Assembly: GCF_035975855.1 (NCBI RefSeq)
Contig: NZ_CP109055.1
Span: forward strand, 5,766,001-5,830,000
From: Streptomyces sp. NBC_01304
GTDB taxonomy: Bacteria; Actinomycetota; Actinomycetes; Streptomycetales; Streptomycetaceae
DNA: 64,000 nt
Direction of reading: 5' to 3'
The notes beneath the pieces were generated by a model. That model had not been told where the DNA came from, searched no databases, and was given only the letters and a program-made list of their open reading frames with translations. Position 1 is the first letter of the stretch. Each line of letters opens with the position of its first letter. Below are positions 9,857-17,412 of the stretch, in pieces. A program made the translations under genes and the position numbers.

Positions 9857-10741
9857 ATGACGTGGTGGTGCACAGGGTTGCGGTGGGGCGAAGGGCGGCC
9901 CGAGCTCGGCTGGTACGGGCAGGGGGCCGGGCGCGGGGAGCGGGCCAGTGGCCTGTCGTACGGGACTGAGCTGGCCTTTCGCGCCGAGGGGGAGCGGCGC
10001 TGTCTGGGCGTGTGGCGGGGCGGACGGCGTACGCCGTGTCCGACGGCGGCGGCCGTTCCCGCGCGCGGGACGCGGGCGCAGTGCGGCGAGTGTGCGCGGA
10101 TCGACCGGCAGTACTCCGTGGCCGCCGACACGACGGGCGACGATCCGCGGCCGTACGCGGTGTATCTGGCGTGGTTCGGGCCGGGGTTGGTGAAGGTGGG
10201 GATCACGCGGGAGGAGCGGGGGCCGGCGCGGCTGTACGAGCAGGGGGCTGTCGCGTACGCGTGGCTGGGGCAGGGGCCGTTGATGGCGGCCCGGCGGGCC
10301 GAGGAGTTGCTGGGGGCCGTGCTGAAGGTGCCCGACCGGATTCCGTACGCCAGGAAGCGGCAGGTCAGGGCCGCGCTGCCGCCCCGCTCGGAGTGGGCCG
10401 ACGAGCTGCGGGACTGCCATGCGCGGACGGCGGGGCTGGTGGGGTGGCCGGAGTCGTTGGAGCGCGTGGAGTTCCAAGTGGCCGACCATGCGGCCGAGTT
10501 CGGGCTCGGCGCGCTGCGGGGTACGACCGGTGGGGTGCGGGAGCTGGTGGCCGGCGGGGTGGTCGCGGGGCGGCTGCTCGCGGCCGCCGGGCCGGATCTG
10601 CATCTGGCGCCGGTAGGGGGCGGGGAGTTGGTGGTCGACACGCGGCTGATGAGCGGCTGGGAGTTGAGCGCGGCGCAGCCGGGGGCGGGGGTGAGTGTGC
10701 CGGTGGTGGATCTGAGTGCGGTGCAGGGCGGGTTGTTCTGA
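9857..10741 (+). CDS. DUF2797 domain protein
   Basis: This 294-residue protein matches the DUF2797 family by its features. An N-terminal part carries LSYGTELAFRAEGERRCLG, a Cys pair QCGECARID follows at about residue 82, and then a GIY-YIG-nuclease-like segment YAVYLAWFGPGLVKVGITRE with the strand VAYAWLGQGPLMAARRAEELL. The last resembles the GIY-YIG nuclease fold: Y-Y-G-V-K-G-T-R spacing with a later Glu. The biochemical role of the family is not established. ATG 9857 is the first in-frame ATG after the divergent intergenic gap; upstream GTG codons at 9833 and 9836 are alternatives. Confidence 0.75.
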   Translation: MTWWCTGLRWGEGRPELGWYGQGAGRGERASGLSYGTELAFRAEGERRCLGVWRGGRRTPCPTAAAVPARGTRAQCGECARIDRQYSVAADTTGDDPRPYAVYLAWFGPGLVKVGITREERGPARLYEQGAVAYAWLGQGPLMAARRAEELLGAVLKVPDRIPYARKRQVRAALPPRSEWADELRDCHARTAGLVGWPESLERVEFQVADHAAEFGLGALRGTTGGVRELVAGGVVAGRLLAAAGPDLHLAPVGGGELVVDTRLMSGWELSAAQPGAGVSVPVVDLSAVQGGLF

Positions 10742-10793
10742 GCCCGTTCTGAGCCCACCGCGGCCCCGGACGCGGACTCGTACCCGGCCTCGC

Positions 10794-10835
10794 TGACCGA
10801 ATGGTCAAGTCTTGGATCCCTTTGGCCAAGGGATC
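10794..10835. promoter_or_regulatory. Two adjacent dyads upstream of a monooxygenase-like gene
   Basis: TGACC-GAAT-GGTCA (10794-10807) is a TetR-type dyad. Eight bp further on, GATCCCTT-TGGCC-AAGGGATC (10815-10835) is a second perfect dyad containing TTGGCCAA. Both precede the ATG at 10873 by less than 80 bp. Confidence 0.45.
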
Positions 10836-10872
10836 TGGACAGGTGAACGGGCCGCCACGGAGGGTGGGGGAC

Positions 10873-11229
10873 ATGGAGATCAAGCCTGTGGCGGCCTTCG
10901 AACCGCCCTACTACACCGTTGTTTTCACGTCCGTGAAGAATGCCCGGGCCTACGAGGGCGGGGGCTACGGCGACGCGTCCGTACTCATGAACAAGCTGGT
11001 CAAGGACGTGCCCGGCTACCTCGGACACGAGAACGCCACGACGCCGGGCGGGATCAGCATCACCGTCGGCTACTTCAAGGACGAGGAGGCCATCCGGCAC
11101 TGGCGGCAGAACATGGAGCACCAGCGCGTCCAGAAGAAGGGCCGCGCCGAGTGGTACGAGAGCTACTCGTGCCACATAGGCAAGGTGGAGCGGAGCTATG
11201 GCTTCGAGCGGCCCGGCGACGCCGCCTGA
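10873..11229 (+). CDS. Small antibiotic biosynthesis monooxygenase-fold protein
   Basis: This 118-residue single-domain protein has the dimeric alpha-beta barrel ABM pattern: a first strand YYTVVFTSVK, a helix VLMNKLVKDVPGYLGHE, a strand GGISITVGYFKDEEAIRHW and an ESYSCHIGKVERSYGF ending. Members oxidise aromatic or polyketide substrates or degrade haem, but this copy has no diagnostic residues visible. ATG 10873 is preferred over 10801 because GGAGG lies upstream and the longer leader overlaps the operator dyads. The gene precedes the two-component operon by 100 bp. Confidence 0.75.
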   Translation: MEIKPVAAFEPPYYTVVFTSVKNARAYEGGGYGDASVLMNKLVKDVPGYLGHENATTPGGISITVGYFKDEEAIRHWRQNMEHQRVQKKGRAEWYESYSCHIGKVERSYGFERPGDAA

Positions 11230-11254
11230 CGTTTCTCCCCGCCTGACGTTTCCC

Positions 11255-11279
11255 GGGGAATTCGTTTCTCAGGGAATTC
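11255..11279. promoter_or_regulatory. Direct repeats upstream of the response-regulator operon
   Basis: GGGGAATTC (11255-11263) and AGGGAATTC (11271-11279) form a direct repeat with a 16-bp period, about 50 bp before the ATG. OmpR-type regulators usually bind direct repeats, so self-regulation is possible. A second direct repeat, CCGCCTGACGTTTC, occurs at 11222-11235 and 11239-11252. Confidence 0.35.
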
Positions 11280-11328
11280 ACAGATTCGGGCAAGCTCGCT
11301 CTCACGGTTCCGCCCGAGGGTGAGGCGT

Positions 11329-12075
11329 ATGACTACGACTGAACCGCTGCTGAGGCCCGACGGCTCCCCCGTCCGCGTGCTCGTCGTGGACGACGAGGCA
11401 GCCCTCGCCGAGCTCCTGTCCATGGCCCTGCGCTACGAGGGCTGGGAGGTGCGGTCCGCGCCGGACGGTGCGGCCGGGGTGCGGGAGGCGCGGGCCTTCA
11501 GGCCGGATGCCGTACTCCTCGACGTGATGCTGCCCGACATGCACGGCCTGACCGTGCTCACCAAGATCCGCCGGGAGCTGCCCGAGGTGCCGGTTCTCTT
11601 CCTCACGGCCAAGGACGCCGTGGAGGACCGGATCGCCGGGCTCACCGCGGGCGGCGACGACTACGTGACGAAGCCGTTCAGCCTGGAGGAGGTCGTGGCC
11701 CGGCTGCGCGGCCTGATCCGACGGTCCGGGGCCGCGGCCAAGCGGAGCGAATCCATCCTGGTGGTCGGGGACCTGACCCTCGACGAGGACAGCCACGAGG
11801 TGACGCGGGGCGGGCGCTCCATCCACCTGACCGCGACCGAGTTCGAGCTCCTGCGCTACCTCATGCGCAATCCGCGCCGGGTGCTCAGCAAGGCGCAGAT
11901 CCTCGACCGGGTGTGGAGCTATGACTTCGGCGGCAAGGCCAATGTGGTCGAGCTGTACATCTCGTATCTGCGGCGGAAGATCGATGCCGGGCGGGAGCCG
12001 ATGATCCATACGCGGCGGGGTGCGGGGTATTTGATCAGGTCCGCGGAGCCGGCTTCGGAGCCGGTTGCGGTATGA
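11329..12075 (+). CDS. OmpR-family two-component response regulator
   Basis: This 248-residue regulator has a receiver domain at about 15-130: acidic pair VVDDE, phosphoacceptor Asp in LLDVMLPDMHG, the Thr of FLTAKD, and the Lys of VTKPF. A winged-helix DNA-binding domain spans about 150-240 (LTATEFELLRYLMRNPRRVL, then IHTRRGAGYLI). Phosphorylated dimers would bind DNA direct repeats. ATG 11329 is preferred over the in-frame GTG at 11320 because GAGGG is well spaced for the ATG. The stop overlaps the kinase start by 4 bp (ATGA), so the two are translationally coupled. Confidence 0.93.
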   Translation: MTTTEPLLRPDGSPVRVLVVDDEAALAELLSMALRYEGWEVRSAPDGAAGVREARAFRPDAVLLDVMLPDMHGLTVLTKIRRELPEVPVLFLTAKDAVEDRIAGLTAGGDDYVTKPFSLEEVVARLRGLIRRSGAAAKRSESILVVGDLTLDEDSHEVTRGGRSIHLTATEFELLRYLMRNPRRVLSKAQILDRVWSYDFGGKANVVELYISYLRRKIDAGREPMIHTRRGAGYLIRSAEPASEPVAV

Positions 12076-13637
12076 GCGCACGCGCGACCCGACGGCCGGG
12101 TCTGCGGCGGCCGCGGTCGCTGCGGACCCGGCTTGTCGTCTGTGCCGTCACGCTGATCGCCGTCGTCTGTGCGGTGATCGGTGCGGTTACGGCGGTCGCG
12201 CTGCGGTCGTATTTGTACGGGCAGTTGGACGCCGGGCTGTCCGAAGTGGTCCATAGGGTGTCCGACCCGAAACCGAAGCCGACCCCGCCCGGCGAGCAGT
12301 CGGAGGGCCGCGACCCCTTGCGTTTCATAGCCTTGGGGCAGGAGCTCGGCACGGTGGGCGCCACCGTGGCGGACGGCAAGGTGAGCCGGGCCGAGGTCAG
12401 CGAGGAGCGCGCCGATGACGGGTCGCGGCTCAAGATGACGCCACTCGACGACGCCCAGCGGGCCGCCCTCAACTCCGTTGCCCAGGACGGTGATGCGCAC
12501 AGCGTCGAGCTCCCCGGCCTCGGTCAGTACCGAGTGATGTACACCCCGGGCGGCGCCGACGGCCAGCTGCTCGTGGGCCTGCCCACGAAGGCCGCCGACG
12601 ATACGGTCAACACCCTGATCGTGGTCGAGCTGTGCGTCGCAGGCGCCGGACTCGTCGCCGCCGGGATCGCAGGCATCGTCATGGTCGGCGTAGCCCTCCA
12701 CCCCCTTCGCCGAGTCGCCGCCACCGCCACCCGAGTCTCCGAACTCCCCCTCCACAGCGGCGAACCCGCCCTCCACGAACGCGTTCCCGACGCCGACCCG
12801 CGCACCGAGGTCGGCCAGGTCGGTGCCGCGCTCAACCGCATGCTCGACCACGTCCACTCCGCGCTCAGCGCCCGCCAGGAGAGCGAGACGCGCGTCCGGC
12901 AGTTCGTCGCCGACGCCAGCCACGAGCTGCGCACCCCCCTCGCCTCGATCCGCGGCTACGCCGAACTCACCCGGCGCGGGCGCGAAGAGGTCGGCCCCAT
13001 GACCCAGCACGCGCTGGGCCGCATCGAGTCCGAGGCCGACCGGATGACCGGCCTGGTCGAGGACCTGCTGTTGCTCGCACGGCTCGACGCCGGACGCCCG
13101 CTCTCGTACGAGAGCACCGATCTCGCCCCGCTCCTCGTCGACGTGGTCAGCGACGCACGGGCCGCGGGCCCCGACCACCGCTGGCACCTCGAACTGCCCG
13201 CGGAAGCTGGTGAGTTCACCGAGGTGCACGGCGACGCGGCCCGGCTGCACCAGGTGCTGGCCAACCTCCTCGCCAACGCCCGCACCCACACCCCGCCCGG
13301 CACGACGGTCACCGCCCGGGTGCGGCGCGACGGCGGCAACGTACTCCTGGAAATCGAGGACAACGGGCCGGGCATTCCGGCCGAGCTGCAGCCGTACGTC
13401 TTCGAACGCTTCGCGCGCGGTGACGCGTCGCGGTCAAGAGCAGCCGGTTCCACGGGGCTCGGGCTCGCGATCGTGCAGGCAGTGGTGACCGCCCACGGCG
13501 GTGGCGTCGGCCTGCACAGCGTCCCTGGCCGTACGGTCTTCACCGTCGCCCTGCCATCGTCCGCTCCGGCGCGGCAATCGACTCAGCAACCGGAGCGGCA
13601 CTCACAGGACGGCCACAGGCTCACCACACGGGTGTGA
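12072..13637 (+). CDS. Membrane sensor histidine kinase
   Basis: This 521-residue kinase is partner to the preceding regulator. Two transmembrane helices (about 20-45 and 178-203, VVELCVAGAGLVAAGIAGIV) flank an extracytoplasmic sensor of about 130 residues with no recognised fold. A HAMP linker (HPLRRVAATATRVSEL) leads to the H-box FVADASHELRTPLASIRGYA, an N-box VLANLLANARTHTPPGT, G1 IEDNGPGIP and G2 STGLGLAIVQAV. The C-terminal 30 residues are polar and variable. It phosphorylates the regulator encoded just upstream. The two downstream glycosyltransferases begin 25 bp later and are probably in the same operon, which suggests the signal concerns the envelope. Confidence 0.93.
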   Translation: MSARATRRPGLRRPRSLRTRLVVCAVTLIAVVCAVIGAVTAVALRSYLYGQLDAGLSEVVHRVSDPKPKPTPPGEQSEGRDPLRFIALGQELGTVGATVADGKVSRAEVSEERADDGSRLKMTPLDDAQRAALNSVAQDGDAHSVELPGLGQYRVMYTPGGADGQLLVGLPTKAADDTVNTLIVVELCVAGAGLVAAGIAGIVMVGVALHPLRRVAATATRVSELPLHSGEPALHERVPDADPRTEVGQVGAALNRMLDHVHSALSARQESETRVRQFVADASHELRTPLASIRGYAELTRRGREEVGPMTQHALGRIESEADRMTGLVEDLLLLARLDAGRPLSYESTDLAPLLVDVVSDARAAGPDHRWHLELPAEAGEFTEVHGDAARLHQVLANLLANARTHTPPGTTVTARVRRDGGNVLLEIEDNGPGIPAELQPYVFERFARGDASRSRAAGSTGLGLAIVQAVVTAHGGGVGLHSVPGRTVFTVALPSSAPARQSTQQPERHSQDGHRLTTRV

Positions 13638-13662
13638 CAGGGCACTTGACGAGGGTCGTTCC

Positions 13663-15108
13663 ATGCGAAGCGAACCCTCTGCGTCCACCGGGGAGCCCTT
13701 CACGGAGTCCCTCACGCAGTCCCTCACGGAGTCCCTGCCGAACCGGGAACACCTCCCCGTCGAGGCCGCGCGAGCGGTCGTCCTCGACGTGGTCGTCCCC
13801 GTCTACAACGAGGAGAAGGACCTCGAATCGTGCGTACGACGGCTGCACGACCACCTCGTCCGCACCTTCCCCTACGGCCACCGCATCACCATCGCCGACA
13901 ACGCGAGCACCGACCGCACCCCCGAGATCGCCGCCTGGCTGAGCGCGCTGATCCCCGAGGTCACCACGTACCGCCTGGAGCAGAAGGGGCGCGGCCGCGC
14001 GCTGCGTACCGTCTGGTCCGCGTCGGACGCGCCGGTGCTCGCGTACATGGACGTCGATCTGTCCACCGACCTCAACGCGCTGCTCCCGCTCGTCGCGCCG
14101 CTGATCTCCGGGCACTCGGACCTGGCCATCGGCTCGCGGCTCGCGCGCAGTTCGCGGGTGGTGCGGGGGCCGAAGCGCGAGTTCATCTCGCGTACGTACA
14201 ACCTGATCCTGCGCGGCTCGCTCGCCGCCCGCTTCTCCGATGCGCAGTGCGGCTTCAAGGCCATCCGGCGCGATGTGGCGCAGCGGCTGCTTCCGATGGT
14301 CGAGGACACCGGGTGGTTCTTCGACACGGAGCTGCTCGTGCTCGCCGAACGGGCCGGCCTGCGCATCCACGAGGTGCCGGTGGACTGGGTCGACGACCCG
14401 GAGTCGACCGTGCACATCGTGAAGACGGCGACCGATGACCTGAAGGGTGTGTGGCGCGTCGGCAAGGCCCTCGCCGTCGGAGCCCTCCCCCTGGACCGGC
14501 TCGCCCGGCCCTTCGGGGACGATCCGCGCGACCGTCAACTCCCGGGTGTGCCCGGTGGGTTGGCGCGTCAGCTGGTCGGCTTCTGTGTGGTCGGGGTCCT
14601 GTCGACCCTCTTCTACCTCGCGCTGTACTCGCTCTTCCGGATGGGGCTCGGCGCCCAACTGGCCAATGCGGGTGCCCTGTTGGTGTCAGCAGTGGCGAAC
14701 ACGGCCGCCAACCGCCGGCTCACCTTCGGGGTACGCGGCCGGGACCGGGCCGTCCGCCATCAGGCGCAGGGGCTCGTGGTGTTCGCCATCGGCCTGGCCC
14801 TGACCAGCGGTTCTCTCGCCGCGCTCGGGACCGCGGCGGGGGCGCCCTCGCACGCCACCGAGCTGACCGTGCTGATCGCCGCCAACCTCGCGGCGACGGT
14901 GCTGCGCTTCCTGCTCTTCCGGGTCTGGGTGTTCCCGGACCGGCGGACCGAGAGCCCCGCTCCCACCGCCGCTCTCCTCCAGGACCACGACCAGGACTCC
15001 GCGAGCCCGTACCGCTCGGCTCGCGAGGACACCCGCGAGGACACCCGCGAGGACACCCGCGAGGACACCCGCGACGACACCCGCGACGACGCAAGGACCG
15101 CACGATGA
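13663..15108 (+). CDS. GT2 glycosyltransferase fused to a GtrA membrane domain
   Basis: This 481-residue protein has two modules. Residues about 45-275 are a family 2 transferase of the dolichol-phosphate mannose synthase type: VVVPVYNEEKDLE, ADNASTDRT and the metal-binding YMDVDLSTD. Residues about 300-435 form a GtrA domain with four membrane segments (FCVVGVLSTLFYLALYSL, ANTAANRRLTF). Such fusions transfer a sugar from a nucleotide donor to polyprenyl phosphate and help flip the product. The N-terminus has short ESLT/QSLT repeats and the C-terminus is a run of EDTR repeats. The stop overlaps the next start by 4 bp. Start 13663 is the first ATG after the kinase stop. Confidence 0.9.
   Translation: MRSEPSASTGEPFTESLTQSLTESLPNREHLPVEAARAVVLDVVVPVYNEEKDLESCVRRLHDHLVRTFPYGHRITIADNASTDRTPEIAAWLSALIPEVTTYRLEQKGRGRALRTVWSASDAPVLAYMDVDLSTDLNALLPLVAPLISGHSDLAIGSRLARSSRVVRGPKREFISRTYNLILRGSLAARFSDAQCGFKAIRRDVAQRLLPMVEDTGWFFDTELLVLAERAGLRIHEVPVDWVDDPESTVHIVKTATDDLKGVWRVGKALAVGALPLDRLARPFGDDPRDRQLPGVPGGLARQLVGFCVVGVLSTLFYLALYSLFRMGLGAQLANAGALLVSAVANTAANRRLTFGVRGRDRAVRHQAQGLVVFAIGLALTSGSLAALGTAAGAPSHATELTVLIAANLAATVLRFLLFRVWVFPDRRTESPAPTAALLQDHDQDSASPYRSAREDTREDTREDTREDTRDDTRDDARTAR
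15025..15090 (+). repeat. 12-bp tandem repeat encoding EDTR units
   Basis: GAGGACACCCGC is repeated four times exactly (15025-15072), then once with GAC replacing GAG, then a half unit. It encodes the acidic/basic tail of the GT2-GtrA protein, right before the start of the next gene. Copy number could vary without breaking frame. Confidence 0.9.
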
Positions 15109-17201
15109 CCACGCCCACCGCACTCCCCGCCCCGCCCGCCACGGCTTCCCCGCCTGCGGTCCACCGCAGGTCGGGCCTGGCCCAACGGCTGTGGCGCGGC
15201 CGCCCGGACGACCCGCGCTGGGCGCGCCCCGCCTTCCTCGGCCTGCTCCTCGTCACGGCCGTGCTCTACCTCTACGACCTCAGCTCCTCCGGCTACGCCA
15301 ACTCCTTCTACTCGGCGGCCGTCCAGGCCGGCAGCGAGAGCTGGAAGGCCTTCTTCTTCGGCTCGTCCGACGCCGCGAACTCCATCACCGTGGACAAGCC
15401 GCCGGCCGCGCTGTGGCCGATGGCGCTGTCCGTACGGCTCTTCGGCCTCGGCTCCTGGCAGATCCTGCTGCCCGAGGTCCTGATGGCCGTGGCGACGGCG
15501 GGCGTGCTGTACGCGGCCGTACGCCGGCGCTTCTCGGCCGCCGCCGGACTGCTCACGGTGGCCGCGTTCGCGCTCACGCCGGTCGCCGCGCTGATGTTCC
15601 GCTTCAACAACCCGGACGCCCTGCTCGCCCTCCTCATGACGGTCACCGTCTACTGCGTGCTGCGCGCCCTGGAGGACGCGCGGACCAAGTGGCTGCTCTG
15701 GGCGGGTGTCGCGGTCGGCTTCGCGTTCCTCACCAAGACGCTGCAGGCGTTCCTGATCCTGCCGCCGCTCGCCGTCCTGTACGCGGTCTGCGCGCCCACT
15801 TCCGTACGGAGGCGCTTCGGTCAACTCGCGCTCTCCGGGCTCGCGATGGTCGTGGCCGGCGGCTGGTGGGTGGCGATCGTCGAGCTGTGGCCCGCGTCGT
15901 CGAGGCCGTACATCGGCGGCTCGCAGAACAACTCCTTCCTGGAACTGACCTTCGGCTACAACGGGCTCGGCCGCATCAACGGCGAGGAGACGGGAAGCGT
16001 CGGAGGGGGCGGAGGCGGCGGTCGCGGAGGCGGCGGCTGGGGTGAGACCGGCTGGGACCGCCTGGTGTCCGCCAACATCGGCGGTCAGATCGCCTGGCTG
16101 CTGCCGGCCGCGCTGATCCTGCTGGTCGCGGGGCTCTGGGTGACGTGGAAGGCCAAGCGCACGGACACGGCGCGGGCCGCGTTCCTGGCCTGGGGTTCGT
16201 GCCTGCTGATGACCGCCGCGGTCTTCAGCTTCATGCAGGGCATCTTCCACGAGTACTACACGGTGGCACTCGCCCCGTACATCGCGGCGCTGGTCGGCAT
16301 GGGGGCGACGGTGCTGTGGGAGGAGAGGTCGCGCTTCACCGTGTCGGCGGTCCTCGCCGGTACGGTCGCGGGCACGGCGTACTGGTCGTACGTCCTGCTC
16401 GGGCGGTCCTCGGACTACCTGCCGTGGCTGCGCTGGACGGTGCTCGTGGCGGGCCTGGTGGCGGCGCTCGGCGTGCTGCTGGCGGCGCGGCTCGGCCGCC
16501 AACTGGCCCTCGGCGCGGCGGGGTTGGCGATCCTCACGGCGCTGGCGGGCCCGGCGGCGTACACCCTGACGACCCTGAGCGAGGCCCACACCGGCTCGAT
16601 CGTCACGGCGGGGCCGACGGTGGCCGGGGGCCGGGGCGGGCCTGGCGGTGGCGGCGGTCCCGGTGGCGGTGGCGGGGGTGGCGGGATGCAGCCGCCCGGT
16701 CAGCAAGGCCAGGGCCAGGGCCAAGGCCAAGGCCAAGGTCAGGGCAACGCACCGCAGGGCGGCAAGGGTATGGGCAATGGCCGGCCCCCGAAGGGCATGG
16801 GGCAGCCGCCCCAGCAGCAGGGCCAGGCCAAGCGGGGCGGCGGAGGCATGAGTGGTCTCCTCAACGGCGCCACCGTCGGCTCCAAGGCCAAGGCCAAACT
16901 CCTCGCCGACGCCGACGACTACACCTGGGTGGCCGCGGCCATCGGTTCGCAGAACTCGGCGAGTTATCAGCTGGCGACTCAGAAGCCGGTGATGGCGATC
17001 GGCGGCTTCAACGGAAGCGATCCGTCTCCGACGTTGGCGCAGTTCAAGGCGTACGTTGCCGCGGGGGAGATCCACTACTTCATCGCCGGGAGCGGTGGGG
17101 GCATGGGTGGCGACTCTTCGATCTCCACGTGGGTGGAGGCCAACTTCGAGAAGGTCACTGTCGACGGGACGACGCTGTACGACCTGACGCAGAAGAAGTA
17201 A
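15105..17201 (+). CDS. GT39 (ArnT/PMT-like) membrane glycosyltransferase
   Basis: This 698-residue polytopic protein has a GT39/ArnT pattern: a first loop after a membrane helix with YANSFYSAAVQAGSESWKAF, the SITVDKPPAALW acceptor-site motif, then about 11-13 membrane helices. It would move a sugar from polyprenyl-phosphate to an acceptor outside the membrane, using the product of the GT2-GtrA gene upstream. Glycine- and Gly/Gln-rich tracts (GQ repeats at about residues 533-548) precede a soluble C-terminal domain of about 130 residues ending NFEKVTVDGTTLYDLTQ. That domain resembles the YkcA/B-type mannosyltransferase tail. It starts 4 bp inside the preceding gene and ends the operon at a palindromic terminator. 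Confidence 0.88.
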   Translation: MTTPTALPAPPATASPPAVHRRSGLAQRLWRGRPDDPRWARPAFLGLLLVTAVLYLYDLSSSGYANSFYSAAVQAGSESWKAFFFGSSDAANSITVDKPPAALWPMALSVRLFGLGSWQILLPEVLMAVATAGVLYAAVRRRFSAAAGLLTVAAFALTPVAALMFRFNNPDALLALLMTVTVYCVLRALEDARTKWLLWAGVAVGFAFLTKTLQAFLILPPLAVLYAVCAPTSVRRRFGQLALSGLAMVVAGGWWVAIVELWPASSRPYIGGSQNNSFLELTFGYNGLGRINGEETGSVGGGGGGGRGGGGWGETGWDRLVSANIGGQIAWLLPAALILLVAGLWVTWKAKRTDTARAAFLAWGSCLLMTAAVFSFMQGIFHEYYTVALAPYIAALVGMGATVLWEERSRFTVSAVLAGTVAGTAYWSYVLLGRSSDYLPWLRWTVLVAGLVAALGVLLAARLGRQLALGAAGLAILTALAGPAAYTLTTLSEAHTGSIVTAGPTVAGGRGGPGGGGGPGGGGGGGGMQPPGQQGQGQGQGQGQGQGNAPQGGKGMGNGRPPKGMGQPPQQQGQAKRGGGGMSGLLNGATVGSKAKAKLLADADDYTWVAAAIGSQNSASYQLATQKPVMAIGGFNGSDPSPTLAQFKAYVAAGEIHYFIAGSGGGMGGDSSISTWVEANFEKVTVDGTTLYDLTQKK
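16704..16745 (+). repeat. 6-bp tandem repeat encoding Gly-Gln
   Basis: Seven consecutive GGCCAA/GGCCAG-type hexamers encode a Gly-Gln run between the last membrane helix and the C-terminal domain of the GT39 protein. Confidence 0.85.
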
Positions 17202-17334
17202 TCCCCACCCCGCCCCTTCCTCCTTGTCCTCAAACGCCGGACGGGCTGACTTTGTCAGCCCGTCCGGCGTTTGAGGACATCAGTGACGGTCGTTGAAGCC
17301 GACGGCAGTCTTACGGGAAGGGGCGGGGCGGGGA
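17202..17334. repeat. Nested intergenic palindrome (repeat family copy 1), likely terminator
   Basis: A perfect 26-bp hairpin (17225-17250 with 17254-17279, containing CAAACGCCGGACGGGCTGAC) is nested inside G-rich outer arms that match at 18 of 19 positions (17202-17220 with 17316-17334). The same design recurs at 42664-42805 and 48224-48378, with a half copy at 30849-30895. Here it separates the glycosyltransferase operon from the MFS gene and would terminate transcription. Confidence 0.85.
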
Positions 17335-17344
17335 GAAAACAGCT

Positions 17345-17405
17345 ATACAGCGTATGGCACACCCTTGTACGGTGTACGACGACCACAAGCCGTACACCGT
17401 ACAAG
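17345..17405. promoter_or_regulatory. Multi-site operator of the MFS-TetR locus
   Basis: CTTGTACGGTGTACG (17364-17378) and its exact inverse (17391-17405) form a 15-bp inverted repeat. Each arm is itself a GTAC-N3-GTAC dyad. A related TATACAGCGTAT lies at 17345-17356. The right arm overlaps the AAGGAG of the MFS gene. TetR encoded two genes down is the obvious binder. Confidence 0.6.
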
Positions 17406-17412
17406 GAGCGAA

